Below are positions 23,317 to 33,201 of a stretch of 37,923 nt of DNA, piece after piece. The position numbers and the translations under genes are program-made. The DNA comes from Paraburkholderia dilworthii (lineage in GTDB: Bacteria > Pseudomonadota > Gammaproteobacteria > Burkholderiales > Burkholderiaceae). The stretch covers positions 1-37,923 of the forward strand of contig NZ_AWZT01000057.1 of NCBI RefSeq assembly GCF_000472525.1. Reading direction: 5' to 3'. Every line of letters begins with the position of its first letter. Position 1 is the first letter of the stretch. Below the pieces are notes generated by a model that saw only the letters and a list, made by a program, of their open reading frames with translations, searched no databases and was not told the origin of the DNA.

Positions 23317-24540
23317 GTGAAGACTCTTCCGCTCTCCGCCGCCCGGACGCTGCATCTGACCGCACAAGGTCTGCTGACGCCGCCGCGCCGCAAGGCTGTA
23401 AAAGCCGACGTGCTCGACGCGATCCGCCGCATGGCGCAATTGCAGATCGACACGATCCACGTCGTCGCGCGTAGTCCTTATCTGGTGCTCTTCAGCCGGC
23501 TCGGCGCGTATCCGCCGCAATGGCTCGACGAACATCTCGCCGAAGGCAAGCTATTCGAATACTGGTCGCATGAAGCCTGCTTTGTGCCGACTGAAGACTA
23601 CGGCCTGCTGCGCCATCGGATGCTCGACCCGAGCGGCATGGGCTGGAAGTACGCGGCCGACTGGCACAACAAGCATCGCGACGACATCGAGAAACTGCTG
23701 GCGCACATCCGCATCACGGGCCCGGTGCGCTCGGCCGATTTCGCTCGCGAATCAGTCAAGGGCAACGGCTGGTGGGACTGGAAGCCGGAAAAGCGCCATC
23801 TGGAAGTGCTCTTCGCGCTCGGGCAACTCATGGTGGCGGAGCGGCGCAATTTTCAGCGCGTCTACGATGTTACCGAACGCGTGTTGCCGGATTGGGACGA
23901 CGCACGCGATCTGCCGCCGCCGCATATCGTCGCCGATGAACTGCTGCGCCGCACTTGCCGGGCGCTCGGCGTCGCGCGGGCCGACTGGGTGGCGGACTAT
24001 TACCGGCTGCCACGGCGTCCGTATCGCGAGGAGCTTCATGCGCTTGCCGATCGCGGCGAATTGATTCCCATACAGGTGGCGGGCTGGAAGCACGACGCGT
24101 TCGTCCACCGCGACTTCGCGCACATGCTCGACGACACGGCGAGCGGCAAGCTCGCCTCGACCGTGACGACGGTGCTGTCGCCGTTCGACCCTGTCGTATG
24201 GGATCGGAAACGCGCCGCCGCGCTGTTCGACTTCGACTACGCAATCGAATGCTATACGCCGGCGGCAAAGCGCAAATACGGTTATTTCGTGCTGCCGCTG
24301 CTGAGCCACGGGCGGCTCGTCGGCCGCGTCGATGCGAAAGCGCACCGCGCGCAGGGCATTTTCGAGTTGAAGTCCGTGCATATGGAAGCGGGCGTGCGTC
24401 CGAGCGCCCGTCTCGCCGGCGATCTGCGGCGCGCATTGCAAAGGTGCGCGGATTGGCATGGCACGCCGCAATTGCAAGTCACCTCGGCCGCGCCGGAATG
24501 GCAGCAAGCATTGAGCGTGAGTGAGAACGTCGAAGGGTAG
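23317..24540 (+). CDS. YcaQ-family crosslink-repair DNA glycosylase
   Basis: This 407-residue winged-helix DNA glycosylase of the YcaQ/AlkX family excises bulky alkylated bases and unhooks interstrand crosslinks. The catalytic QxQ motif is visible in RRMAQLQIDTIHVVARSPY (Q41, Q43 from GTG 23317), the signature that distinguishes the active family. The middle and C-terminal winged-helix parts follow (FEYWSHEACFVP, YRLPRRPYREEL, LSPFDPVVWDRKRA). The length is that of E. coli YcaQ. I chose the GTG because the frame upstream to 22981 crosses the 91-residue gene on another frame. It converges with the exporter gene that follows. Confidence 0.88.
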   Translation: MKTLPLSAARTLHLTAQGLLTPPRRKAVKADVLDAIRRMAQLQIDTIHVVARSPYLVLFSRLGAYPPQWLDEHLAEGKLFEYWSHEACFVPTEDYGLLRHRMLDPSGMGWKYAADWHNKHRDDIEKLLAHIRITGPVRSADFARESVKGNGWWDWKPEKRHLEVLFALGQLMVAERRNFQRVYDVTERVLPDWDDARDLPPPHIVADELLRRTCRALGVARADWVADYYRLPRRPYREELHALADRGELIPIQVAGWKHDAFVHRDFAHMLDDTASGKLASTVTTVLSPFDPVVWDRKRAAALFDFDYAIECYTPAAKRKYGYFVLPLLSHGRLVGRVDAKAHRAQGIFELKSVHMEAGVRPSARLAGDLRRALQRCADWHGTPQLQVTSAAPEWQQALSVSENVEG

Positions 24541-24561
24541 GCGCGCCGCCGCCGTGTGCAG

Positions 24562-25161
24562 TCAATGCAACGCCGACCACGCAAGCGACAGCGAAAACAC
24601 GCCGAGCAGAATCGACGCGCCGCGCTGGATCTTCGCCGGATCGAGCCAACGCAGCTTGCCGCTGCCCAGCGCCGCACCGAACGCGATCCACGCGAGCGCA
24701 ATCGGCACGAGCAGGCACGCGAACATTAGCATCGAGACGAGATACGCCGGCCAGAGCGCGAAAGCAGCGGCCGGAAAAATGGTGCTCGCGAACAGCAAGG
24801 CTTTCGGGTTGAGCAGCGTCGCGACGAACAATGTGCGCATGCCGCTCGCGCGCTGCGCGGAGTCCGGTAGCGCGACGGCCGCGCGCCACATGTCGACGGC
24901 GAGCCACGCGATGTACAAACCCGCCGCCACGCGCAGCAACACGGGCAGCCACGGCACGGCTTGCGCGGCTTGCGCAAGAAAATCGCCCCACACCGAAATA
25001 GCGACGAGGTAGCCGGCGAGCTCAGCGGCGACGAGCGGCAACGAACGCCGCAGCCCCTGGCCCATACCGGCCGACGCGAGCAATGTATTGGTAGGCCCAG
25101 GCGTGATCAGCACGACGACAATGCCGACTGCGAATAACGCGATAGCGGACACGGAGAACAT
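24562..25161 (-). CDS. LysE/RhtB-family amino-acid exporter
   Basis: This 199-residue inner-membrane protein has about six hydrophobic segments and the LysE-type N-terminal signature (IVVVLITPGPTNTLLASAG, residues 14-32) plus NPKALLFASTIFP near 118-130. Family members export basic or other amino acids and homoserine lactone-like compounds; the substrate is unknown. The ATG at 25161 follows immediately after a terminator-like hairpin with a T-run and has no recognisable ribosome site, an odd arrangement. Convergent with ycaQ (21-base gap). Confidence 0.85.
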   Translation of the reverse strand: MFSVSAIALFAVGIVVVLITPGPTNTLLASAGMGQGLRRSLPLVAAELAGYLVAISVWGDFLAQAAQAVPWLPVLLRVAAGLYIAWLAVDMWRAAVALPDSAQRASGMRTLFVATLLNPKALLFASTIFPAAAFALWPAYLVSMLMFACLLVPIALAWIAFGAALGSGKLRWLDPAKIQRGASILLGVFSLSLAWSALH

Positions 25162-25164
25162 GAA

Positions 25165-25195
25165 AAAGGCGCAATGTTGAAGACAGTGCGCCTTT
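25165..25195 (-). terminator. terminator-like hairpin abutting the exporter start codon
   Basis: On the minus strand AAAGGCGCA and TGCGCCTTT form a nine-pair stem around thirteen bases, followed by TTTTT overlapping the stem end and then C-ATG of the exporter. It could terminate the 85-residue gene upstream (stop at 25288) or act as an attenuator in the exporter leader. No strong ribosome site is left between stem and ATG. Confidence 0.6.
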
Positions 25196-25287
25196 CTATC
25201 TAGTCGGCGACTCGGCCCACGCGCGGCGCCCTATCGCGATGACGAATCGCAACAGCTAGTCGAAAACCGCAACGCCGTAAGGGCCGT

Positions 25288-25545
25288 TCAGTGCTCCAGC
25301 TTCGCGCGCAGTTCGCGAGCGGCTTCGAGCAGCCCTTCGTAGCCCGAACGCGCGTGCTCGGGCAAATCCGGATCGCCGACAAACGTGCCGAGCGTTTCGA
25401 TCAGGCTGTACAGAATGCCCTTTGCAGCACCCGACGCAATGCTGCCGGATGACACCTGCTGATCCACGTGACTGAGCGCCGCGTCGAGGTTTTCCAGATC
25501 GGGCCGGTCGCCCGCGGGCGGCTTAGGCGTTACGTCTTGCGTCAT
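25288..25545 (-). CDS. small conserved-type hypothetical protein (85 aa)
   Basis: This 85-residue acidic, helical cytosolic protein starts MTQDVTPKPPAGDRPDLENL and ends EGLLEAARELRAKLEH. The body (ALSHVDQQVSSGSIASGAAK, GILYSLIETLGTFVGDP) suggests two or three amphipathic helices. Composition and codon use match the chromosome and the ATG has GAGAGA upstream. No domain or function is recognised. A terminator-like hairpin follows before the exporter gene. Confidence 0.65.
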   Translation of the reverse strand: MTQDVTPKPPAGDRPDLENLDAALSHVDQQVSSGSIASGAAKGILYSLIETLGTFVGDPDLPEHARSGYEGLLEAARELRAKLEH

Positions 25546-25654
25546 GATGAAGCATCTCTCCGTTTGAAGCGTCGGTGAACTCGCGTCCTTTCACGTTGTT
25601 ATATACCGATCGCGCGTTGCCGTCTATTCGTGATCAGCGCGAATACGACCGTGA

Positions 25655-27333
25655 TTAAGGCGTCCACCGATACATCAGGATTTTTGCGCGTGCGTCGTCC
25701 TCAACCAGTATCACGTACTCGCCATTGTCGCGTTTCGCCGCGCTGATGCCGAGATACACGTTCACCCATCCGCTCGTGTTGGCCACGCTCGCGCCCGGCG
25801 TCATATAGCCGACCCGCTGACCTGCGCGCGCGTCGTAGACATCGACCTTCGCCGTGTACAACTCAGCCACGAACACATAGTCGCCGGCCACCGCGACGCC
25901 TACCGCGGTCGTCTGCGGATTGCTCTCTGTGTCCCACGGCAGCAAGACCGCGTACGCTGCGTGAGCGTGCCGGAACTCCAGTTGTCGTAGCGCGCGAGCA
26001 CCGGACCGGCTTCCTTCCAATGCGTCGCGTCCCACGGAATCGCGCTCGTGAAACCGGAGAGATACATGGTGTCCATCTCCGCGATGTAGACCAACCGCGC
26101 GAGCCGCGTGAACGGCTGCGGCATCGCGAACAGTTGCGAACTCGCGTAGGTGTAGATCGGATTGCCCGCCGAATCCAGCCCTTGCAACGGCATCTCGCGG
26201 AAGCCGCTCAGTGGTGTGGCGAGCCAGACGTTGCCCGGCGCGTCCACCCACCAGAAGCCGTTGCCGACGGTGCTGCCCGTCGACGGATTGCTGCTGATCT
26301 CGCCGACGTCCACAACGCCGTTACCGTTGACATCGCGCCACGGCCATTCGCCATAGCTCGGCTGCCCCGAAGGCCACGTACCGGGCAGCGGATTTTGCGC
26401 GAGCAGTCCCGACGGAATCGCCGTCTCGCCACGCGCGGCGTCGAAACGGTAGACGTTCACGTAATGCGCGCCAGGATCGAGGGTATAGAGAAATGGCTGG
26501 CCGTTGATCCTTCGCATCATCGGCTCGCCCCGTACTCCGCGCGACTGGTGAAACGTGGGGTCGTCGGGATAATCAAAGCGATTCAGCGTGAACGCCGCAT
26601 ACGACTATTCGCGGCCCGCAGGCTGGCTGTAGTCGAGCGTGAAGCGCTTTGAACCGGTGTACACCGAAGCCGGCGTCGCCGGATCGAATGCGGCGCTGTC
26701 CACAAACGTCAGGCCGTATAGCCGCCAGTGCAACGCATGCGAGTTGCACACGTAGCTCTTTAGGACCGCACCTTGTCCGACCGAATCCGAGCCCGCCGGA
26801 CGCGGACCTTCACCGTTTTGCGCGACGTAGAAATTGCCGGCAGGATCGAGTGCAATACCCGTCATGCCGTTGAAGCGCCAGTTGCCCGGCACCCTTGACC
26901 GCATGAAAAATGCCGTTGCGCGTGCCGAGCGGTGCGGCGGCTTGCGGTTGACCGTTAGCGTCCTTGCTGAAGACGAGGATCTGCTGCGACGGCCCATTGT
27001 CCGCGACAAGAATTTGCCCTGCCGGCGTCACGGCGATGTCGACCGGAACCGCACCCGGGCAACGGCAAGGTGCCAGCGAGCGCGGTGCCGTCTGCGGCGA
27101 AATGCAAAATAGTTAGGTTTCCGGATGATACGCCGCTTGTCATCCAGAGCGTCGAATCGCTGTCGATCGCGATGTCCAGGCGAGCTCACGCTCCACGAGC
27201 GCAAAGGCTGCATTGTATTGGCGTTCAACACGACGACGCGGTTCGCGTACGTATCGGCAATAAATTTTTGAAAAAGCAAATATCCCGCACGCATAGGAGC
27301 GGCTGGAGTGCCAGTTGCTCTCCGGTAGTGCAC
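25655..27333 (-). pseudogene. frameshifted NHL/beta-propeller-type protein
   Basis: Protein-like text runs through all three minus-strand frames in order. ANRVVVLNANTMQPLRSW (about 27230), LTILHFAADGTALAGTLPLP, VTPAGQILVADNGPSQQIL, MTGIALDPAGNFYVAQNGEG, then an in-frame TAG at 26605. Next are VNVYRFDAARGETAIPSG, VDAPGNVWLATPLSGFREMP and finally VAVAGDYVFVAELYTAKVDV. The repeated DPAGN-x-YVA and PGNVWLA units are NHL-type propeller blades. At least four frameshifts or stops separate the pieces, so the gene is dead or the assembly has errors. The N-terminus also looks missing. Such proteins are usually exported and bind ligands or sugars; no function can be given. Confidence 0.75.
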
Positions 27334-27340
27334 GCGCTTA

Positions 27341-28237
27341 TCAAACGTGACTGCGCCGCCCGAAGATGCGCCGCGTCAGGTCAAAAGCAACCAGATTACC
27401 GGCTACCACCAGCAGCAATCCAATCACTGCCAACGCGGACCACTGATAGCCTTCGAATACCGTCGACACCGCCAGCGCCACGATCGGAAACAGCACGGTC
27501 GAATAGGCGGCCCGCTCGGGTCCGATGCGCCCGACCAGCATCAGGTACGCCGTAAAGCCGATCACCGAGCCGAACACCGCGAGATACGCGAGCGCGCCGA
27601 GATAACGCGCGGACGGCTCGATGGCGAACGAAAAGCCGGCGAGCGCGCTGCCTACTGTCAGCACGCTCGCGCCGATCAGCATCGCCCAGCTATTGGTAAC
27701 GAACGGATGCAAACCCATCGACTGCATGCGACTCGACAACAGATTGCCCGCCGAAAAGCACAACGTGCCGAGAAACGCGATGCCAAGCCCGAGCCATGCG
27801 GCGTGATCGCCGAGATGCCCGCTCATCTGCTGAACGAACAGACACACAATGCCGACGAGGCCCAGCATCGCGCCCGCAATCGCCGAGGGCTGCAACGGCC
27901 GGCCCATGAAAAGCCGCCCATTGATCGAATTCAGAAGCGGCGCGGTGGAGAAGACCACTGCGACAAGGCCGCTCGGCACCACCTGTTCGGCGTAGTAGAA
28001 ACACAGGAAGTTGACGCAAAACAGCGCGAGCCCTTGCGCGAACAGAAAGCGCCATGCGGCGCGCGGCGGCCACATCGGCCGGCGCATGATGCGCAACAAC
28101 GCAAACAGCACCAATGCTGCGATCCAGAAGCGCCACGCAATCGACACCGGCGGCGGCACCTCGCCCAACTGCCATTTAATCGCGATCCACGTGGTGCCCC
28201 AGATTAGAACGGTAACGGCATAAAGCGACAGATTCAT
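27341..28237 (-). CDS. EamA/DMT-family transporter
   Basis: This 298-residue inner-membrane carrier of the drug/metabolite (EamA) superfamily has ten hydrophobic helices in two repeats: MNLSLYAVTVLIWGTTWIAI at the start, LVAVVFSTAPLLNSI near 93, then the second EamA half ending VFGSVIGFTAYLML and VIGLLLVVAGN. The start at 28237 was chosen because the longer frame from 28396 adds a non-membrane arginine-rich stretch that crosses the divergent gene's promoter. It is divergent from an AraC regulator gene 153 bases away, which suggests regulation by it. The direction and substrate are unknown; exporters of amino acids or nucleosides are common in the family. Confidence 0.88.
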   Translation of the reverse strand: MNLSLYAVTVLIWGTTWIAIKWQLGEVPPPVSIAWRFWIAALVLFALLRIMRRPMWPPRAAWRFLFAQGLALFCVNFLCFYYAEQVVPSGLVAVVFSTAPLLNSINGRLFMGRPLQPSAIAGAMLGLVGIVCLFVQQMSGHLGDHAAWLGLGIAFLGTLCFSAGNLLSSRMQSMGLHPFVTNSWAMLIGASVLTVGSALAGFSFAIEPSARYLGALAYLAVFGSVIGFTAYLMLVGRIGPERAAYSTVLFPIVALAVSTVFEGYQWSALAVIGLLLVVAGNLVAFDLTRRIFGRRSHV

Positions 28238-28389
28238 GGTCAGGCCTGCAACAGCGGATACGGGAGTTCGACTATGCGGCAACGCGGGCGGCCGGACTTG
28301 TCCAGGATTGCGCATTTTTCGCCGCGGGGCGCGAGCGCATATGTCGCAGCGCGCGGCCGGCCGTATACTCACGCCTACATCCCGCAAGA

Positions 28390-29325
28390 ATGACACCTGC
28401 CAGTTCCGTGAACGCGAGCCCGCCCGTCCCTGTGATCGACGCTAATGAAACGCCATTTGGCATTCAGTCGGTGTGTCACACGCTCAGCACTTCGAACGCG
28501 AACCTGGAGCGCTTCGCGTGGCTCGGCGACGGGCTGGCGATTGCGGTGTGGACGCGCGAGACCGAAGTCGCCGAAACCGTCTACGAACGCCCGGGCCACC
28601 ACACGCTGTCGTGCTATCTGGACGGCGGCTATCGCACCGAGCGGCAAAAAGTGCCGGGGCGTTATGGCGCGCCCTCGCGGCTATGCGCATTACCCGGCGA
28701 TCATGAATCGCGCTGGTGGGTGCGCGGGCACATGCATTTCATGCATCTCTATTTCCTGCCTGAGCACTTCACGCAACGCGCCGTGCAGGAACTGGACCGC
28801 GAGCCGCGCGAGTTGACGCTCGCCGATCGCACCTATTTCGAAGATGCGCACATCGCCAGTTTGTGTCAGTCGCTCGCGAACGAGCATTGGGACGATGCCG
28901 ACGGTTTGCTGCGCACCAACGAAACCGCGCATGAAGTGCTGAGCCTGCTGTTGCGCGCGCAAGGTGTGCGCCGCAGCGGCCTGGCGCTGAAAGGCGGTTT
29001 GTCGGTCGCGACAAGACGGCGCCTGCGGGACTACATCGAGAGTCACCTTGCAGAGCCGCTGACGCTCGGTGAGCTCGCGAGCGTGGCGGCGCTGTCGGAG
29101 TTTCACCTTGCGCGCATGTTCCGCATGTCGTTTGGATTGCCGCCCGCCGCGTGGATCGCGCAGCAGCGGCTCGAACGCGCTCGCACGCTGTTGCGCACTA
29201 CTGTTCTGCCGCTCGCGCAAGTCGCCGAACTATGCGGTTATGCGAACGCGAGCCACTTCAGCCACCGTTTCCGCGAAGGCGTGGGCGTGTCGCCGGCCGT
29301 CTATCGGCAGGCTGTTTCGGTTTAA
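28390..29325 (+). CDS. AraC-family transcriptional regulator
   Basis: This 311-residue protein has an N-terminal cupin-like sensing domain (about 30-190) and a C-terminal double HTH (about 205-308). The HTH reads LTLGELASVAALSEFHLARM, FGLPPAAWIAQQRLERA, then LPLAQVAELCGYANASHFSH, the AraC/XylS DNA-binding pattern. It starts at ATG 28390, divergent from the EamA transporter gene (28237), and so is the likely controller of that exporter. The effector is unknown. It converges with the dehydrogenase gene, with only a five-base gap between stops. Confidence 0.88.
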   Translation: MTPASSVNASPPVPVIDANETPFGIQSVCHTLSTSNANLERFAWLGDGLAIAVWTRETEVAETVYERPGHHTLSCYLDGGYRTERQKVPGRYGAPSRLCALPGDHESRWWVRGHMHFMHLYFLPEHFTQRAVQELDREPRELTLADRTYFEDAHIASLCQSLANEHWDDADGLLRTNETAHEVLSLLLRAQGVRRSGLALKGGLSVATRRRLRDYIESHLAEPLTLGELASVAALSEFHLARMFRMSFGLPPAAWIAQQRLERARTLLRTTVLPLAQVAELCGYANASHFSHRFREGVGVSPAVYRQAVSV

Positions 29326-29330
29326 GCGCG

Positions 29331-32300
29331 TTATTGCAGCGCCATCGCAAGCACACGGGCCACATGAATGGCCTCGATACCCGCGCCATCGTGAATCTGA
29401 TGACGGCAACTCGTGCCGTCAGCGACCATGATCGTATTGCGGTCCATCTTGCGCACTGCCGGCAATAGCGACAACTCCGCCATTGCCTGCGACGTCGCAT
29501 AGTGCTCCGCTTCGTAGCCGAAGCTGCCCGCCATGCCGCAGCACGACGATTCCACCGTCGACACCTTTAGTTCAGGAATCCATTTCAAAACCGTCTGAAC
29601 GGGCGTGAAGGCATCGAACGCCTTCTGATGACAATGGCCATGCACGAGCGCCTGTGGCGTGTCCAAGGGCTTCAACGCCAGCTGTAAGCGTCCGGCTTTT
29701 TCCTCATGCACGAGAAATTCCTCGAACAGGAACGCCTGTTTTGCGAGCCGCTGTGCTTCGTCGCCGAAACCGTAGTGCAAAAACTCGTCGCGCAACGACA
29801 GCAGACACGAAGGCTCGAGACCGACAACCGGCACGCCCCGCTCCACGAAAGGCTTGAAGAGATCGAGCATGCGTCGCGCTTCACGCTTTGCTTCATCGAC
29901 GAGGCCCGCCGCAAGGAACGTGCGGCCGCAGCAAACCGGCCGCTCGCCTTGGCGCGCATTGAAGTGCACCGTGTAGCCCGCCGCTTCCAGCACCTGCTGC
30001 GCGGCCCGCGCGTTGTCGGGCTCCATGTTGTTATTGAACGTGTCGACGAACAACAGGACTTCCTTCAGCGCGGCGCCATGCCTGTTCGCGGTCGGCCTTG
30101 CGCTCGATAAGAACGACTTTCTGAAACGCGGCAAGCTCCGTTCGCTCGCGAAACCCACCGCGCGCTTGAACCACGCCGACAGCAGCGGCACGTTATCTGC
30201 GAGCGCAATCAGACCCGGCATGCGGGTCGCGGTCGCAGCGTAGCGCGGCATGAAGGCCACCAGCTTGTCGCGCAGCGTCAGACCGTGTCGCTTCACACGC
30301 GCGGCGCGCGCCTCGATCTTGAACTTCGCCATATCGACGCCCGTCGGACAATCGCGCTTGCAGCCCTTGCATGACACGCAGAGATCGAGCGTGTCCTTTA
30401 CTTCGTCGCTCGCGAGGCCGGCCTCGCCTAGCTGGCCGGAAATCGCGAGTCGCAAGGTGTTCGCGCGCCCGCGCGTGACATGCTGTTCGTCTTTCGTCAC
30501 GCGATAGCTCGGGCACATCGTGCCTGCATCGAACTTCCGGCAGTGGCCGTTGTTGTTGCACATCTCGACGGCCTTCGCCAGACCGCCTGCGAGATCATTG
30601 CCGCTGCCCGGCACGGTTTCGCGGCCCGTCAGCGGATCGCGTTCGACATTCCATGCAGACCAGTCGAGCGCCGTTTCAATGGGCCGCTCCTGATAACCGG
30701 GCGCAAAACGGAAGTAGCGCGCGTCGTCCATTTTCGGCGGACGGACCATCTTGTCGGGATTGAAGCGGTTATCCGGATCGAACAACGCCTTGATCTCGCT
30801 GAACGCCTGGTTGAGTGTGGGACCGTATTGCCACGCGACCCATTCGCCGCGGCACAGGCCGTCGCCATGTTCGCCGGAATAGGCGCCCTTGTATTCGCGC
30901 ACGAGCGCTGCGGCTTCCTCGGCGATTGCCCGCATTTTCTTTGCGCCGTCGCGGCGCATATCCAGAATCGGCCGCACGTGCAGCGTGCCGACGCTCGCAT
31001 GCGCATACCAGGTGCCCTCCGTGCCATGCCGATGAAACACCTCCGTCAGCCTGCTCGTGTATTCCGCCAGATGCTCGAGCGGCACCGCGCAGTCTTCGAT
31101 AAAGGACACCGGCTTACCGTCGCCCTTCATGCTCATCATGATGTTCAGGCCGGCCTTGCGCACTTCCCACAGCGCCTTTTGCGCATTCATATCCGGCATC
31201 TCGACGACGGAGCCGGGCAAGCCGAGATCGGCCATCAATTCGGTAAGCTGCTTGAGCGAATCGAGTTGCGCGTCGCGCGACTCGCCGGCGAACTCCACGA
31301 GCAGCACCGCTTGCGGCTCGCCGACCAGCGCCTTTTCGACCACGGGCCGAAATGCCGGGTTGCTCATCGCCAGATCGATCATCGTGCGGTCGACCAGTTC
31401 CACCGCAACCGGCTTCAGCTTGACGATGTGCTGCGTGAGATCCATCGCCTGCCAGAAGGTCGGAAAGTTGACCACGCCCAGCGTTTTATGCGCGGGCAGC
31501 GGCACGAGCTTCAGCGTCAACTGACGGCTGAAGGCGAGCGTGCCTTCGGAGCCAACCAGCAGATGCGCGAGGTTCGCCACGCCGTCATCGGTATAAGCGC
31601 GCGGGTTCTGGCAGTCGAATAGATCGATGTTGTAGCCCGCCACGCGGCGCAACACTTTCGGCACGCGCGCTACGATTTCGTCGCGCTCGCGTTGCGCAAT
31701 CTCCTTCACGCCTTCGAGTATCTGCTGCAAGCGCGCGCTGTGCGGCGCGTCGCGCAACGAGGCGAAACGCGCTTCGCTGCCGTCGGCGAGAATCGCGTCG
31801 ATGGCCTCGACATTGTGCACCATGTTGCCGTATTCAATCGAGCGCGAGCCGCACGAGTTGTTGCCCGCCATGCCGCCAATCGTGCATTGGGCCGCTGTCG
31901 ATACATCCACCGGAAACCACAGACCGTGCGGCTTGAGCCACGCGTTCAGGTGATCGAGCACGACGCCCGGCTCCACCGTAACTGTGCGCGCTGCTGCATC
32001 GAAGTCGACGATATTGTTCAGCCACTTGCTCGTGTCGATTACGAGCGCTTCGCCGACCGTTTGTCCGCATTGGCTCGTGCCAGCGCCGCGCGCGAGCAGC
32101 GGCACTTTTTCGCTGCGCGCGATTTCAAGCGCGATGCGCAGATCGTCCTGATCGCGCGGCACGACGACGCCAACCGGCATGATCTGATAGATCGATGCAT
32201 CGGTTGCGTAACGGCCACGGCTCGCTGCATCGAACAGCACATCGCCGCGCAATGATTTACGCAGATGTTGCGCGAGCGGCGTCATCAGACGCGCGGCGGA

Positions 32301-32351
32301 CGGCACGAGATGAATCGGCTTGACAAGCAAAGCGGAAGTGGGGTTCGTCAT
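29331..32351 (-). CDS. FAD and Fe-S 2-hydroxyacid dehydrogenase, YdiJ-like
   Basis: This 1006-residue fusion has a PCMH-type FAD-binding domain (about 30-260, with GAGTSQCGQTVGEALVID and GGMAGNNSCGSRS), an FAD-oxidase C-terminal domain (about 265-545), two ferredoxin-type cluster motifs (NNGHCRKFDAGTMCPSY; LCVSCKGCKRDCPTG) and a GlpC/HdrB-like cysteine-rich region with SSCCGMAGSFGYE. Length and order match E. coli YdiJ, an FAD/Fe-S D-2-hydroxyglutarate dehydrogenase. Related proteins oxidise D-lactate, so the substrate is not fixed. It is likely membrane-associated and gives electrons to quinone or cytochrome. It is the last gene of the GntR-controlled operon. The ATG at 32351 was preferred over the upstream frame to 32429, which overlaps the hydratase gene. 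Confidence 0.88.
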   Translation of the reverse strand: MTNPTSALLVKPIHLVPSAARLMTPLAQHLRKSLRGDVLFDAASRGRYATDASIYQIMPVGVVVPRDQDDLRIALEIARSEKVPLLARGAGTSQCGQTVGEALVIDTSKWLNNIVDFDAAARTVTVEPGVVLDHLNAWLKPHGLWFPVDVSTAAQCTIGGMAGNNSCGSRSIEYGNMVHNVEAIDAILADGSEARFASLRDAPHSARLQQILEGVKEIAQRERDEIVARVPKVLRRVAGYNIDLFDCQNPRAYTDDGVANLAHLLVGSEGTLAFSRQLTLKLVPLPAHKTLGVVNFPTFWQAMDLTQHIVKLKPVAVELVDRTMIDLAMSNPAFRPVVEKALVGEPQAVLLVEFAGESRDAQLDSLKQLTELMADLGLPGSVVEMPDMNAQKALWEVRKAGLNIMMSMKGDGKPVSFIEDCAVPLEHLAEYTSRLTEVFHRHGTEGTWYAHASVGTLHVRPILDMRRDGAKKMRAIAEEAAALVREYKGAYSGEHGDGLCRGEWVAWQYGPTLNQAFSEIKALFDPDNRFNPDKMVRPPKMDDARYFRFAPGYQERPIETALDWSAWNVERDPLTGRETVPGSGNDLAGGLAKAVEMCNNNGHCRKFDAGTMCPSYRVTKDEQHVTRGRANTLRLAISGQLGEAGLASDEVKDTLDLCVSCKGCKRDCPTGVDMAKFKIEARAARVKRHGLTLRDKLVAFMPRYAATATRMPGLIALADNVPLLSAWFKRAVGFASERSLPRFRKSFLSSARPTANRHGAALKEVLLFVDTFNNNMEPDNARAAQQVLEAAGYTVHFNARQGERPVCCGRTFLAAGLVDEAKREARRMLDLFKPFVERGVPVVGLEPSCLLSLRDEFLHYGFGDEAQRLAKQAFLFEEFLVHEEKAGRLQLALKPLDTPQALVHGHCHQKAFDAFTPVQTVLKWIPELKVSTVESSCCGMAGSFGYEAEHYATSQAMAELSLLPAVRKMDRNTIMVADGTSCRHQIHDGAGIEAIHVARVLAMALQ

Positions 32352-32412
32352 AACGTCGGTGTTTTTGCAATACGCAGAAAGCGCGGCGAAACCGCAGCGA
32401 GCACGGGAACGG

Positions 32413-33198
32413 TCAATACAGCGTGACACTTACGGACGGCAGTCCTTCGATGCGTCCGTGTGCGGTGCCCGCGCTTCGTGGGAAAAACATGCCGGTGTAC
32501 GAACCTGTTGTGACGACCATTTCCGGCGTGACGCTAATGCCACGCGATGTCGCGTGATTGACAAGCCACGTGAGCAATCGGCGTGGATCGCCGGCTGGAT
32601 TCGCGGGCGTCAGTTCCACGATATCGCGTCCGTTGAAGTCAAAAAGCAGCGCGGGCGCCGAAAACGGAAAGCTCTCGTCATACGGCATGAAGTCGCCGAC
32701 GATCAACGCGCCGTGGTTCTGCAAGTCCGCGAGTTGCGTAAGCTTGTCGACGTCGGGCCACGCGGCGAAACGGCTCGCGACGATTTCAATCGTCGCGCCA
32801 AACGAGCCGATTGCCGCATGTACATCGGCTTCGCTATAAGGCGTTGCCGAGGGCTCGAAGCAGCGGCCGAAGCGAAAGGCGATCTCCAGTTCGAGGCCCA
32901 ACGGCGCGAAGGGCGCGCGCGGCAGACTGGCGCCGTCGGCATACCGGTCGACGTCCGGTAAGGGCGCGCCCTGGATTGGCCCGCTGTCCGACTTGGCGCC
33001 GATCTTCCAGCCGCCGATGCGCGCGTCGGCGATAGCCAGAATCTCGTGCTGGACCGCATACGCCGCGTCAGCGTCGGTCGGCGCGCCATTGGGGCCAAGC
33101 GCGTCGAGCGTCACATGATTGCGGCGTGCATCGGCGAGCAGGCGGCTAAGAGGCGATGTGCTCAGCTTCACGGCGTCGGCGTGGGAGGACCGGAGCAT
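32413..33198 (-). CDS. 2-keto-4-pentenoate hydratase-type protein (FAH superfamily)
   Basis: This 261-residue cytosolic enzyme belongs to the MhpD/hydratase-decarboxylase branch of the fumarylacetoacetate hydrolase superfamily. It has GGWKIGAKS near residue 62, a GLELEIAFRFGR motif near 98-109 that carries the metal-binding acidic residues, VDKLTQLADLQNHGALIVG, and a final VVTTGSYTGMFFPRSAG. Such enzymes hydrate or decarboxylate 2-oxo-acids using divalent metal. It sits three bases after the MFS carrier stop and 61 bases before the dehydrogenase, inside the operon. The substrate is unknown. An aromatic meta-cleavage pathway is not indicated because no ring-cleavage gene is present. Confidence 0.85.
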   Translation of the reverse strand: MLRSSHADAVKLSTSPLSRLLADARRNHVTLDALGPNGAPTDADAAYAVQHEILAIADARIGGWKIGAKSDSGPIQGAPLPDVDRYADGASLPRAPFAPLGLELEIAFRFGRCFEPSATPYSEADVHAAIGSFGATIEIVASRFAAWPDVDKLTQLADLQNHGALIVGDFMPYDESFPFSAPALLFDFNGRDIVELTPANPAGDPRRLLTWLVNHATSRGISVTPEMVVTTGSYTGMFFPRSAGTAHGRIEGLPSVSVTLY

Positions 33199-33201
33199 CG
33201 C

